Shown: positions 16,799 through 25,381 of the stretch, piece after piece
How the letters are laid out: the number at the start of each line of letters is the position of its first letter
Numbering within the stretch: the first letter of the stretch is position 1
Assembly (NCBI RefSeq): GCF_030063195.1
Contig: NZ_JASISS010000003.1
Location: 146,580-210,579 of the forward strand
Length of the DNA: 64,000 nt
Source of the DNA: Cryobacterium sp. PH31-AA6
GTDB lineage: Bacteria > Actinomycetota > Actinomycetes > Actinomycetales > Microbacteriaceae
Direction: 5' to 3'
Translations under genes and position numbers: made by a program
Notes under the pieces: generated by a model
The model's input: the letters and a program-made list of their open reading frames with translations, nothing else
Told to the model about the DNA's origin: nothing
Databases searched by the model: none

Positions 16799-18060
16799 CC
16801 GTTCACCTCGAAACCGGCGACGACGCTCGTTCCCACGCCAGGGGTGCTCTCGACCGTGAGCGACCCGCCCAGCTCCTCAACCCGTTCCCGCATCGCGCGC
16901 AGGCCAAAAGACGTGCGCCCGGCCCTTCCGGCGCCCTCGCCCGCGCCGGCGCTCGTGCGCCCGGGTGCGGCCGGGATGGCCGTGGTATCGAAGCCGACAC
17001 CGTTGTCGACCACATCGAGAATGACCTCCGTATCGAGGGTGCTCAGGGTCAAATCGATCCGCGAAGCGCCGGCATGCTGCACCGCGTTGGCCAAAGCGCC
17101 CTGGGCGATGCGCAGCAACGCGGTCTCGTAGCGGGTGGGCAGAGCTTCGAATTCACCGGCGACGGTCACGTCGATTCGGATGCCTGTGGTGCTGCCGGTC
17201 TCCGCGGCGAGGCGTTTCAAGGCCTCGAGCAGGGTCGCTTGCCGCAGCATCGGCGGTGCCAGTTCGTCGATGAACTGTCGAGTCTCTGCGAGGGCGTCTG
17301 CCGCGGCAGCCCGGGCCTGCCGCATCCGCTCGGCCGAGGCGTCGCTTCCCGGGCCGGACCGCTCGGCCGCGTGCAACAGCAGAACGATGCTCGACAGCGA
17401 TTGGGACACGGTGTCATGGATCTCTCTGGCCAGGCGTCCACGTTCGTCCTTGACCCCGGCGGCACGCTCCGCAGCGGCCAGGCGGGTCCGGGCCGTGAGG
17501 AGCTCGGCGATCAGGACCTCGCGCTCTTTCGCTTCACGGGCGAGGGAGCGATAGGCCAGCCCGATGGCGACCGCGACGGCGGCCCCGATCAGCGGACCCA
17601 CCACTCCCGCCGCGCTGAAACCACGCTGGTACCCGAAGGCGAGGATCGCGAGGATCGTCGTGGCGACTACGGCCGCCGGTCCCTGCCAGCCGGACAGGAG
17701 ATGCAGGTACAGAAAGAAGAGCGGGAAGACCAGGTAGATCGCCTCCGCGCTGAGCGCCGCGAGCACCAGCCACTCTGCCGTCAGCACGGCCAGCCAGGCC
17801 GTGACAGGCCAGGCAACCGATCCGCCGGAAAGCGCGCTGCTCCGGCCCGCGCGAGCGCGGAGGCTCCGGGCAAACAGCGCCCCGAAGCCATAGCTGCCAA
17901 GGAATACGACGGCGACCGCGGTGACCACGAGAGCCGCGGGGAAGCCGGCCGAGACGGCCGCGGCCACGACGAGACCGACCAGGCCGAGCACGAGCGCGTG
18001 CAGCCCGATCCGGAGACCGAGGAAGACGGGGTTGAGGGCGGAGCCCTGAGGCCCGGTCAC
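16795..18060 (-). CDS. Sensor histidine kinase, HisKA_3 type (ChrS-like)
   Basis: 421-residue membrane kinase. About six hydrophobic helices occupy residues 15-172, followed by a short coiled coil and the HisKA_3 dimerisation motif LAREIHDTVSQSL with phospho-acceptor H215. The ATPase domain shows the N-box-like LANAVQHA, G1 DNGVGFD and a C-terminal ESTPGVGTSVVAGFEV. Start is GTG 18060. It has no large extracytoplasmic domain, so it senses within or close to the membrane, as ChrS does for heme. Divergent from hrtBA-like genes with 183 bases between. Confidence 0.93.
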   Translation of the reverse strand: MTGPQGSALNPVFLGLRIGLHALVLGLVGLVVAAAVSAGFPAALVVTAVAVVFLGSYGFGALFARSLRARAGRSSALSGGSVAWPVTAWLAVLTAEWLVLAALSAEAIYLVFPLFFLYLHLLSGWQGPAAVVATTILAILAFGYQRGFSAAGVVGPLIGAAVAVAIGLAYRSLAREAKEREVLIAELLTARTRLAAAERAAGVKDERGRLAREIHDTVSQSLSSIVLLLHAAERSGPGSDASAERMRQARAAAADALAETRQFIDELAPPMLRQATLLEALKRLAAETGSTTGIRIDVTVAGEFEALPTRYETALLRIAQGALANAVQHAGASRIDLTLSTLDTEVILDVVDNGVGFDTTAIPAAPGRTSAGAGEGAGRAGRTSFGLRAMRERVEELGGSLTVESTPGVGTSVVAGFEVNG

Positions 18061-18113
18061 GCGCAGATCACTCCCTCAGCGTACGCGGCATCCGACAGGC
18101 CGGCATCCGTCAA

Positions 18114-18137
18114 AAGGTGGAAAGGATTCTCCACCTT
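18114..18137. promoter_or_regulatory. Inverted repeat, candidate response-regulator operator
   Basis: Perfect 8-base arms AAGGTGGA (18114-18121) and TCCACCTT (18130-18137) are separated by 8 bases, in the 183-base region between the divergent kinase and exporter genes. Position and symmetry suit a dimeric LuxR-type regulator. Confidence 0.5.
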
Positions 18138-18243
18138 CGGGTCGCCGAAGACGGTCAATACGCACGATGACGTCGGGCGCCATCGCGGCGAGAGTAGAGA
18201 GCGTCCGGCACTCCGGGCGAGCGATCAATGAAGGAGCCTGACC

Positions 18244-19323
18244 GTGTACGTAGCGTGGCGTGACCTCAGATTTGCCAGGGGACGGTTCGTGCTCATCGGC
18301 ACCGTTGTCACCCTGATCACCCTGTTGGTGGGATTTCTGTCCGGCCTGACCGCCGGCCTGGCCGACCAGAACATCTCGGCGATCACCGGCCTCAGCGCCG
18401 ATCGCATCGTCTTCTCCGCTGGGCCGGGGGATGGTGCGCTCAGCTACGCAGACTCCGCGGTGACGTTGGCCGAAGCCGAGGCCTGGCGCGAGCGCGACGG
18501 GGTCGAACGAGTCAGCCCGATCGGGATCAGCCAGCTGAAGCTGTCTTCCGGGGATCGATCGGCCGCCGTCGCCCTGTTCGGCGTCGGACCGGGAGCGGCC
18601 GCAACGGGAACAGACGTTCCGGAACGGGCCGGCCACCTGGTCCTGTCCGGGACCGCCGCGCGGGACCTCGCCGTGCGCCCCGGCGATTCCGTAGACCTGG
18701 CCGGAGCCGCGTTCGTCGTGGATGCGCTCAGCGCCGACACCTGGTACTCGCACACCCCCGTGGTCTGGGTGCAACTCGGCGACTGGCAGAACGTCGCCGC
18801 CGCGACCGGGCAGTCGGATCCCTACGCCACCGTGCTCGCGGTGACCGGCGCGGGTACCGACTTCGCCGCCGCCGATGCCGCAACCGGCACCGCATCGGCC
18901 GGGGTGCTCCCCTCGCTCACCGCGCTTGGCGCCTTCCGTTCCGAGATCGGGTCCCTGTTGCTGATGGTGACGATGCTGTTCGGCATCTCCGCCCTTGTGG
19001 TCGGCGCGTTCTTCACCGTGTGGAGTATCCAACGGCAACCGGATGTGGCCATCCTCAAAGCACTTGGCGCCTCAGACCGGATGCTCATCCGCGACGCCCT
19101 GGGCCAGGCGGCACTCGTACTCGTCGCCGGCGTGGGGCTCGGCATCACCCTGACGGCCCTGCTCGGGACAGTCGCCGGTACCGTGCTGCCATTCGTGCTC
19201 AGCCCACTGACGACGCTGCTCCCAGGCGCGGCCCTGATCGTCCTCGGCCTCGCGGGCGCCGGCTTCGCCCTCCGTACCGTGACTACCACCGACCCACTCA
19301 CCGCCCTTGGGAGCAACCGATGA
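18244..19323 (+). CDS. hrtB: FtsX-like ABC exporter permease, HrtB-like
   Basis: 359-residue MacB/FtsX-type permease with one N-terminal helix (about residues 18-38), a roughly 200-residue extracellular domain and three C-terminal helices. The start region (WRDLRFARGRFVLIGTVV and SGLTAGLADQNISAI) strongly resembles actinobacterial HrtB heme-efflux permeases. GTG 18244 has AAGGAG seven bases upstream. Its stop overlaps the ATPase start as ATGA. The divergent NarL-type two-component system supports a ChrSA-HrtBA-like heme-tolerance module; heme as substrate is inference. Confidence 0.85.
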   Translation: MYVAWRDLRFARGRFVLIGTVVTLITLLVGFLSGLTAGLADQNISAITGLSADRIVFSAGPGDGALSYADSAVTLAEAEAWRERDGVERVSPIGISQLKLSSGDRSAAVALFGVGPGAAATGTDVPERAGHLVLSGTAARDLAVRPGDSVDLAGAAFVVDALSADTWYSHTPVVWVQLGDWQNVAAATGQSDPYATVLAVTGAGTDFAAADAATGTASAGVLPSLTALGAFRSEIGSLLLMVTMLFGISALVVGAFFTVWSIQRQPDVAILKALGASDRMLIRDALGQAALVLVAGVGLGITLTALLGTVAGTVLPFVLSPLTTLLPGAALIVLGLAGAGFALRTVTTTDPLTALGSNR

Positions 19324-20012
19324 TCCAGCTCGACGACGTGACCCTCACCTTCCCCGATGGCGCCTCCCGGGTCACCGCGATCGACCATGTCACGCTTTCC
19401 GTCGGGCGGGGCATCGTGGCCGGGGTCACCGGTCCCTCCGGTTCGGGCAAATCGAGCCTGTTGGCCGTGGCATCGACGTTGATCACCCCTGACCGTGGAA
19501 TCGTGCGGATCGGCGGCGTTGACGCGACCGCGTTGTCCTTTTCCGAGCGAGCGCAGCTGCGCCGGGAAAGTGTGGGCATCATCTTCCAACAGGCCAATCT
19601 GTTGCCGGCGCTCACGGCAGCGGAGCAACTCGTGGTGATGGGCGAACTCGGCGGCGGCGCCCGTGGGCGGCGCGCTGCCGGCATCCGTGCCCTTGAGCTT
19701 CTGGATGCCGTCGGTCTGGCCGATCAGGCCGGAAAGCGCCCCGCCCAGCTCTCCGGCGGACAACGACAGCGCGTGAACATCGCCAGGGCGCTGATGAACG
19801 AACCCACTGCGCTTGTCATCGACGAGCCCACGAGTGCGCTGGATCAGGAGCGCGGGGCGAGCATCCTGGACCTGATCCTGCGGTTGACCGGCGAGCACGA
19901 CACCGCCACGATTCTGGTCACCCATGACCAGCGCCTGCTGCCGATGCTTGATTCGGTGCACAACATGGTCGACGGCATCCTGAGCGTCAGCCGCGCCACC
20001 GTCACCGCGTAG
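19320..20012 (+). CDS. hrtA: ABC exporter ATPase, HrtA-like
   Basis: 230-residue ATPase of the LolD/MacB/HrtA class. Walker A GPSGSGKSSLL, signature LSGGQRQRVNIARAL, Walker B ALVIDEPTSALD and H-loop VTHDQRLLP are intact. ATG 19320 overlaps the permease stop (ATGA), so the pair is translationally coupled. Together with the upstream permease it should form a homodimer-of-pairs exporter energised in the cytosol. Confidence 0.88.
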   Translation: MIQLDDVTLTFPDGASRVTAIDHVTLSVGRGIVAGVTGPSGSGKSSLLAVASTLITPDRGIVRIGGVDATALSFSERAQLRRESVGIIFQQANLLPALTAAEQLVVMGELGGGARGRRAAGIRALELLDAVGLADQAGKRPAQLSGGQRQRVNIARALMNEPTALVIDEPTSALDQERGASILDLILRLTGEHDTATILVTHDQRLLPMLDSVHNMVDGILSVSRATVTA

Positions 20013-20067
20013 TCCGCGCCGGCAGGTCGTGCGCAGGCCGCCATCAGAGCCGGCGAGCACACGCCTA

Positions 20068-20120
20068 CCGACGATAGTGGCGGGGAGGCGACGTGCCCCT
20101 CCGGGAGGCGCTATCGTCGG
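20068..20120 (+). promoter_or_regulatory. Hairpin upstream of ppx-like gene
   Basis: Perfect 10-base arms CCGACGATAG (20068-20077) and CTATCGTCGG (20111-20120) enclose 33 bases that can pair further (GGAGG with CCTCC). The right arm ends three bases before the GTG start at 20124 and overlaps the GGAG ribosome site. It could terminate the exporter transcript or control translation of the next gene. Confidence 0.45.
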
Positions 20121-20123
20121 AGC

Positions 20124-21050
20124 GTGCGCCTTGGAGTTCTTGACGTCGGTTCGAATACCGTCCACCTGCTGGTCGTCGACGCGCATGCGGGCGCGCAGCC
20201 CGTGCCGATGGCGTCGGACAAGGCCGTGCTCAGGCTGATGCGCTACCTCACCCCGGCGGGCGAGATCACCGAGGAGGGCTGCACGGCCGTGCTCGAGGCC
20301 GTGGCCGGCGCCGCGAAGATCGCCAAGCGCCACAACGTCGACGACCTGTTGCCGTTCGCCACCTCGGCTCTGCGCGATGCGACCAACGGGCCGGAGCTGC
20401 TGGCCAGGGTAGAGCGCGAAACCGGCGTTGCCCTGCAGGTGCTCTCCGGCGAGGACGAAGCCCGGCTCACCTTCCTCGCGGTGCGCCGCTGGTATGGCTG
20501 GTCGGCGAGAGACATCCTGCTCTTTGACATCGGCGGCGGCTCCCTCGAGATCGCGGCCGGCGGGAACGAGGTCCCGAGCGTCGCTGTATCGCTCCCGCTC
20601 GGCGCCGGACGCAGCACGATCGGTTTTCTGCACGACGACCCCCCGCTTCCCGAGCAGGTTGCGGCCCTCAAGAAGCACGCGGCCGCCGTTCTGAAGGATG
20701 CCGTCGGCGCCTTCGCCGACCTCCCCACCCCACACCACGTGGTCGGCTCCTCGAAGACGATCCGTTCCCTGGCCAGGCTCGCGGGGTCTACCTCGGAGGG
20801 CTTCGGTTCGGGCGAACGGATGCTGCTCGGTCGCTCCCAGCTCGCGGACTGGGTGCCTCGCCTGGCCCGCATGCCCGCCGATGCCCGCCCCGCCCTGCCC
20901 GGGATCACCGCCGACCGCACCTTCCAGATCGTCGCCGGGGGAATCGTGCTCGGCGCGGCGATGGCCGCCTTCGACGTGAACGAGCTCGAGGTCTCGCCGT
21001 GGGCGCTCCGCGAGGGCATCATCCTGCGTTACCTCGACCGCCTGGGCTGA
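20124..21050 (+). CDS. ppx: Ppx/GppA family exopolyphosphatase-like phosphatase
   Basis: 308-residue member of the ASKHA-fold exopolyphosphatase/pppGpp phosphatase family. The first phosphate loop is [15 protein letters not shown] at the N-terminus, the middle shows [11 protein letters not shown], and the second phosphate loop is [13 protein letters not shown]. Length matches the short actinobacterial Ppx forms that lack the C-terminal HD domain of E. coli Ppx. GTG 20124 has GGAG close upstream, partly buried in a hairpin. Whether it acts on polyphosphate or pppGpp is not decided. Confidence 0.9.
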   Translation: MRLGVLDVGSNTVHLLVVDAHAGAQPVPMASDKAVLRLMRYLTPAGEITEEGCTAVLEAVAGAAKIAKRHNVDDLLPFATSALRDATNGPELLARVERETGVALQVLSGEDEARLTFLAVRRWYGWSARDILLFDIGGGSLEIAAGGNEVPSVAVSLPLGAGRSTIGFLHDDPPLPEQVAALKKHAAAVLKDAVGAFADLPTPHHVVGSSKTIRSLARLAGSTSEGFGSGERMLLGRSQLADWVPRLARMPADARPALPGITADRTFQIVAGGIVLGAAMAAFDVNELEVSPWALREGIILRYLDRLG

Positions 21051-21224
21051 CCAGCCCGCCTCGGCTGACCCGACCGCGCAAGCCCGCGCTTGTTTCAGCA
21101 CGCCGCGCGCGCCCCCGCGGTCGCGGGCTGCCGATTCGGGCGCGGCGGCAGAGCCTGGCGCCAGATTTCAGCCGCGTGCGCCCCCGCGGCCGAGCGACCC
21201 GCACCCGCGGCCTAGACTCGGCGC

Positions 21225-21719
21225 ATGTCCCGCCTCGTCGTCGTGCTCCCGCTCGTGCCGCTCCGGGTCGGCGACAGCTTCCTGGTGCCGGACTGGCCGC
21301 CGCACATCACCGTGTTACCGCCTTTCCTCACGGGGGCGTCGGCAGCCGAGATCGCCCACGTGATCGCCGCGGCCGCCGCCGGCCGGGACACCCTGACCGT
21401 GACGGCCGGCCTCGACGAGCTGTTCGGGCGCCGCGCGGACATCCCCGTGACGGTCATGGTCGAGAACGAGGCCCTGACCGGCCTGCACCGAACGCTCGTG
21501 GCGAAAGTCCGGCCGTTCGCCACGTCCCCGGACGAGCCGGCGTTCACCGGACCCGGCTTCCGGGCACACGTGACGATCAAGCCGTCCGGGCGGGTGCACG
21601 AGGGCGACGAGCTCGTCCTGACCCAGATCGCGCTCGTCGACATGGCACCCCGGGCGAACCCGGGCGGCCGGATGGTGCTCGCGACGCTCCCCCTGCTCCC
21701 CCCGCAAATTAGCGGTTAG
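21225..21719 (+). CDS. 2'-5' RNA ligase (LigT)-like 2H phosphoesterase
   Basis: 164-residue protein of the 2H phosphoesterase superfamily. The two H-x-T motifs are present as PHITVLPP (about residues 28-31) and AHVTIKPS (about 119-122), which form the catalytic pair for 2',3'-cyclic phosphate or 2'-5' bond chemistry. Lone gene between ppx and the acetoin genes; 174 non-coding bases precede it, in which I see nothing specific. A TTA codon is at 21315-21317. The natural substrate is unknown. Confidence 0.82.
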   Translation: MSRLVVVLPLVPLRVGDSFLVPDWPPHITVLPPFLTGASAAEIAHVIAAAAAGRDTLTVTAGLDELFGRRADIPVTVMVENEALTGLHRTLVAKVRPFATSPDEPAFTGPGFRAHVTIKPSGRVHEGDELVLTQIALVDMAPRANPGGRMVLATLPLLPPQISG

Positions 21720-21737
21720 GCAGCGCACGGCCCGACG

Positions 21738-22469
21738 CTAGGCGTGCGATTCGGTCTTCAGCAGTTGCCTGGCCAGGTCCTCCGGCGCGAGATTGGCGTC
21801 GCGGAAGGCATCCGTCAGCGGCAGCTGCAGCCGCAGGTCCGTGCCCAGGCAGAGTGCCGCGCGACCGGAGCGCAGCTTGAAGTCGAGCACGTGCCCGCCC
21901 TCGGTGCGGTCGTCGGTGATGAAGTGCGCGTGGCAGCCGGGCACACCGATGCCCTGCTCGTAGAGCGGCGTGCGGAAGCCGACGACGACGCCGCTGACAT
22001 TGTGCAGCTCGACGATCGCGTCTTCATCCGTCGCCTCCACCATCGGCCGGTACGGTTTCTGCTGTTTGACCACCGTGCGCATCTTGATCCACTCGAAGTC
22101 ACCGTCGATTCGCAGGGCATACATGTAGTTCTCGGATGCCGTCATCCGGTCGATGACCGCGGAGGCCTCGGCCCGGAGCACACCGGACGGCAGTTCGCTC
22201 TCGATGTGCGGGACGAAGTTGGTGACCACGGCGTATGGCGTGTGCGCACCGAGGTCGGCCTTCGATACCCCGCCGTCCGCCCGCAGCTGGTAACAGGTTC
22301 CGTCGACGATGAGCATCTCGCCGTCCAGTCCGTTGAAGGTGCCGACGCCGAAGCTGCCGTGCCCGAGCAGGTCGCGCACGGTCATCTCGCCCTCGTACAC
22401 ACCGTCGAGCAGCGCGCTCATCAGGCTCGTCTGGAAGATTTCGTGCCGGGACACGGTCATTTCACTCAT
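21738..22469 (-). CDS. alsD: Acetolactate decarboxylase
   Basis: 243-residue enzyme converting 2-acetolactate to acetoin. The family's N-terminal segment ([27 protein letters not shown], then [18 protein letters not shown]) and the zinc-binding region [20 protein letters not shown], with its histidines, are intact. ATG 22469 overlaps the upstream synthase stop as ATGA, so the two enzymes are coupled. Cytosolic; acts in the pyruvate-to-acetoin overflow pathway. Confidence 0.95.
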   Translation of the reverse strand: MSEMTVSRHEIFQTSLMSALLDGVYEGEMTVRDLLGHGSFGVGTFNGLDGEMLIVDGTCYQLRADGGVSKADLGAHTPYAVVTNFVPHIESELPSGVLRAEASAVIDRMTASENYMYALRIDGDFEWIKMRTVVKQQKPYRPMVEATDEDAIVELHNVSGVVVGFRTPLYEQGIGVPGCHAHFITDDRTEGGHVLDFKLRSGRAALCLGTDLRLQLPLTDAFRDANLAPEDLARQLLKTESHA

Positions 22470-24238
22470 TGCAGCACGTCGCTTTCCAGGTCGGCCATCA
22501 GTTCGTCTCTATTGTTGCGGTAGTCGACCCGCACGTCGATGATGCTCGGCCCCGGCTCGGCCATCGCCGTGGCCAGCACGCCCGCGAAGTCGGCGAGGCG
22601 GGTCACCCGGTGGCCGTGCGCACCGAACGACTCGGCGTAGCCGACCACGTCATAGTCGCCCAGCTGCACGCCGGAGGTGCGACCATATTTGCCCTGCTGC
22701 TGGAACGCCACCATGTCGTAGCTTCCGTCGTTGAAGATCACGTGGGTGAAGGTGGAGCCGAGCCGCACGGCCGTCTCCAGCTCCATCGCGGAGTAGAGGA
22801 AACCGCCGTCGCCCGATACCGACACCACCGGGGTTCCCGGCCGCACCAGCGTCGCCGCGATCGCCCACGGCAGGGCAACACCGAGGGTCTGCTGCCCGTT
22901 CGAGAAGAGCAGGGTGCGCGGGTGGTAGGTGCGGAAATGCCTGGCCATGTAGATGTAGTGCGAGCCGACATCGCAGAGCACTGTGGTGTCGTCGGGCAGC
23001 AGGGCGCGCATCATCAGGGTGAGCTCGGCCGGGTGCACGCCCTCGGTTTCGTCGTGCCCGGTCGGCTGGTCGGCCTGCGCAAGACGGGCCCGCTGCTCGG
23101 AGACCACCTCGGCCGCGGCGGGCCGCAGGGCGAGCCCGTCGATCTGCCTGGCGAGAGCGTCGAGAGTCTCGGCAACATCGCCGCGCAGCTCGACGGTGGG
23201 GCGGTAGAAATCGTCGAGGTCGGCGGTGAGCTCGTCGAGGTGAATGATCACACGCTGGTGGTCTTTGTTCCATTTCGACGGCTCGTATTCGACGAAGTCG
23301 TATCCGACGGCCAGGATCACGTCGGCCTGGTGCAGCAGGATGTCGCCCGGCTGATTCCGGAACAGGCCCACCCGGCCCAGGTAGTGCTCTTCGAGCTCGT
23401 GCGAGATGACCCCGGCAGCCTGGAAGGTCTCAACCACGGGGAGACCGGCGACGCCGAGCAGGCTGCGCAGGGCCTCGGCCGCGCGATCCGAGCCCGAGCG
23501 GGCGCCGGCGAGGATGACGGGAAGGGTCGCGTTCTTCAACAGTGCCGCGGCCCGCTGCACGCTGTCCGCCGGGGCGGAACCCAACCGCGGAACCCAGTGC
23601 GGGTTCTTCATCGTGACCGTGGTCTCGTCGACGAGCACGTCGTACGGCAGCACGACGGCGGCGGCGCCCATCGGCTCCTGGGTCGCCTGACGGAATGCGT
23701 TCGCGATCGCCTCCGGCACGTTGTCGGCGACGCTGACCTCGCCCGCCGACTTCGTCACGGCCGAGAGCATGCCGACGGCATCCATGGTCTGGTGGGTGCG
23801 CTTGAGGCGGTCGGCGCGGGGGACGGCGCCGCACAGGGCCACCATCGGGTCTCCCTCGGTCGTAGCGGTGAGCAGGCCGGTCGCCAGGTTGGAGGTGCCG
23901 GGGCCGCTCGTGACCAGCACAACACCGGGCCGGCCGCTCAGGCGCCCGACGGCCGCAGCCATGAACGCGGCGTTCTGCTCGTGCCGGCAGACAATCAGCT
24001 CCGGGCCGTCGTCGATGAGGGCGTCGTAGACCGGGTCGATCTTGGCGCCGGGAACCCCGAACACCCACTTGACCCCGTAGGCCGTGAGACACTCGACGAC
24101 CCGGTCGGCGGAGCGGCGGGACAGGGCTGCGGTGCTCGCACCGAACGGCATGGCCGGGTCGACCGGCCTAACCGGGTCGACCGACGTGGGTGCGGCATCC
24201 GTCGCCTTGTCGTTCTGGACTGGTGAGTACTTCGTCAT
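22466..24238 (-). CDS. alsS: Acetolactate synthase, catabolic type
   Basis: 590-residue ThDP-dependent enzyme joining two pyruvates into acetolactate. The N-terminal [16 protein letters not shown] and [13 protein letters not shown] contain the catalytic glutamate, and the ThDP/Mg site is [20 protein letters not shown] followed by FNDGSYDMV. Start ATG 24238 has GGAGG seven bases upstream; the longer frame reading adds 29 non-family residues. Linkage to alsD and a LysR regulator marks it as the catabolic (acetoin) form rather than the IlvB form. Confidence 0.93.
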   Translation of the reverse strand: MTKYSPVQNDKATDAAPTSVDPVRPVDPAMPFGASTAALSRRSADRVVECLTAYGVKWVFGVPGAKIDPVYDALIDDGPELIVCRHEQNAAFMAAAVGRLSGRPGVVLVTSGPGTSNLATGLLTATTEGDPMVALCGAVPRADRLKRTHQTMDAVGMLSAVTKSAGEVSVADNVPEAIANAFRQATQEPMGAAAVVLPYDVLVDETTVTMKNPHWVPRLGSAPADSVQRAAALLKNATLPVILAGARSGSDRAAEALRSLLGVAGLPVVETFQAAGVISHELEEHYLGRVGLFRNQPGDILLHQADVILAVGYDFVEYEPSKWNKDHQRVIIHLDELTADLDDFYRPTVELRGDVAETLDALARQIDGLALRPAAAEVVSEQRARLAQADQPTGHDETEGVHPAELTLMMRALLPDDTTVLCDVGSHYIYMARHFRTYHPRTLLFSNGQQTLGVALPWAIAATLVRPGTPVVSVSGDGGFLYSAMELETAVRLGSTFTHVIFNDGSYDMVAFQQQGKYGRTSGVQLGDYDVVGYAESFGAHGHRVTRLADFAGVLATAMAEPGPSIIDVRVDYRNNRDELMADLESDVLQ

Positions 24239-24324
24239 TCTGGCCTCCGGCTCGCCGAGAGTCCGGCGTCTCCATCCATCGTCTCTCTCCAACCGATAGG
24301 AAACAACGCCAATAACGGATGCCA

Positions 24325-24340
24325 CTCATCTGCAGATGAG
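24325..24340. promoter_or_regulatory. Perfect 16-bp palindrome, candidate AlsR operator
   Basis: CTCATCTGCAGATGAG is a perfect palindrome in the 113-base region between alsS and the divergent LysR gene, ending 11 bases before the LysR ATG. The location fits an autoregulatory LysR-type site that could also control alsSD. Its even symmetry does not give a canonical T-N11-A box. Confidence 0.55.
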
Positions 24341-24351
24341 ATACTGACGAG

Positions 24352-25242
24352 ATGGACCTCCGCCAGCTCGAATTCTTCAGCGCCGTCGCCGCCGAACTGA
24401 GCTTCACCCGCGCCGCCGACCGGCTCACCATCGCCCAGTCCGCCGTGTCGGCCGGGGTGAGGTCGCTCGAGAGCGAACTCGGTGTGGAGCTTTTCGATCG
24501 CAGCCGCCGGCAGATCCGGCTCACCGGAGCGGGCGACCTTCTCCTGCCGAAGGTGCGCGAGGCGCTCGACGCGGTGAACGAGGTGCGCGACGCAGCCCAG
24601 GAGACCGCGCACGCCATCACCGGATCCATCGTGATCGGGCTGATGACCTCCGTCACCCTCGTCGACGTGCCCGGCCTGCTCGGCCTGTTCCGCACCGGAC
24701 ACCCCGGTGTCGGCGTGCGCCTGCGTGCCGCCCGCCGGGGGTCCGCCGGCCTGCTCGACGATCTGGCCTCCGGCGAGCTCGACCTGGCGTTCCTGGCCCT
24801 GAGCGGTCCCGTTCCGGCGTCACTGACCGCCCAACCGATCGCCTCCTCACCGATGGTGCTGGTGGTGCCGGAGGCCCACCGGCTGGCCGGCGCCCGCACG
24901 GTCTCGCTCGGCGACCTCGAGCGGGAGGAGTTCATCGATCTGCCGCCCGGCTATGCCAGCCGCCGGATCGTGGACGACGCGTTCACCGTCGCCGGCGTCG
25001 AACGCCGGGTGATGATCGAGGTCTCCGACATCGGGACGGCCGCCGAGTACGTCACCAACGGCCTCGGCGTGGCACTGCTGCCTGCGTTCGCGGCCCGCGA
25101 CGCCCGCGAGGTGCGGAGGATCCCGGTCGACGCGGTGCCGAACTTCACCGTCTACCTGGCGGCGTCCCGCACGAGACGGGTGTCGGCGGCGGTGCGCGCC
25201 TTCATCGACCTGGCGCTGCCGGGCGAGAACCCGGCGCGCTGA
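24352..25242 (+). CDS. alsR: LysR-family transcriptional regulator, AlsR-like
   Basis: 296-residue LysR regulator. The N-terminal winged helix reads MDLRQLEFFSAVAAELSFTRAADRL followed by AQSAVSAGVRSLESELGVELFDR; the rest is the periplasmic-binding-like inducer domain. It is divergent from alsSD, the standard arrangement for AlsR, which activates acetoin genes in response to acetate or low pH. The assignment as AlsR rests on this context. Confidence 0.88.
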   Translation: MDLRQLEFFSAVAAELSFTRAADRLTIAQSAVSAGVRSLESELGVELFDRSRRQIRLTGAGDLLLPKVREALDAVNEVRDAAQETAHAITGSIVIGLMTSVTLVDVPGLLGLFRTGHPGVGVRLRAARRGSAGLLDDLASGELDLAFLALSGPVPASLTAQPIASSPMVLVVPEAHRLAGARTVSLGDLEREEFIDLPPGYASRRIVDDAFTVAGVERRVMIEVSDIGTAAEYVTNGLGVALLPAFAARDAREVRRIPVDAVPNFTVYLAASRTRRVSAAVRAFIDLALPGENPAR

Positions 25243-25251
25243 CGCCGATCG

Positions 25252-25327
25252 TGGTGCCCCCACTGGGACTCGAACCCAGACTGTGACGATTTTAAGTCGT
25301 CTGCCTCTGCCATTGGGCTACGGGGGC
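25252..25327 (-). tRNA. tRNA with UAA anticodon (Leu by codon), short variable loop, encoded CCA
   Basis: On the minus strand a complete cloverleaf is seen: acceptor GCCCCCG pairing with TGGGGGC, a three-pair D stem, anticodon stem GACGA/TCGTC around loop CTTAAAA (anticodon TAA), a five-base variable loop ACAGT, T arm CTGGG-TTCGAGT-CCCAG, then A73 and an encoded CCA. The anticodon reads UUA, a leucine codon, but bacterial tRNA-Leu normally has a long variable arm and this one does not. It lies between convergent LysR and NDH-2 genes. The charging amino acid is therefore less certain than the structure. Confidence 0.85.
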
Positions 25328-25381
25328 GCGCCCGGCCGAGACCGGACGCTTCAAGCGTAGGTGCTGCGAACGCCGCCCGTG

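Noticed and set aside
18822..21101. Minus-strand open frame of 759 codons across hrtBA and ppx
   Set aside because: It spans three well-supported plus-strand genes and has no recognisable domain.
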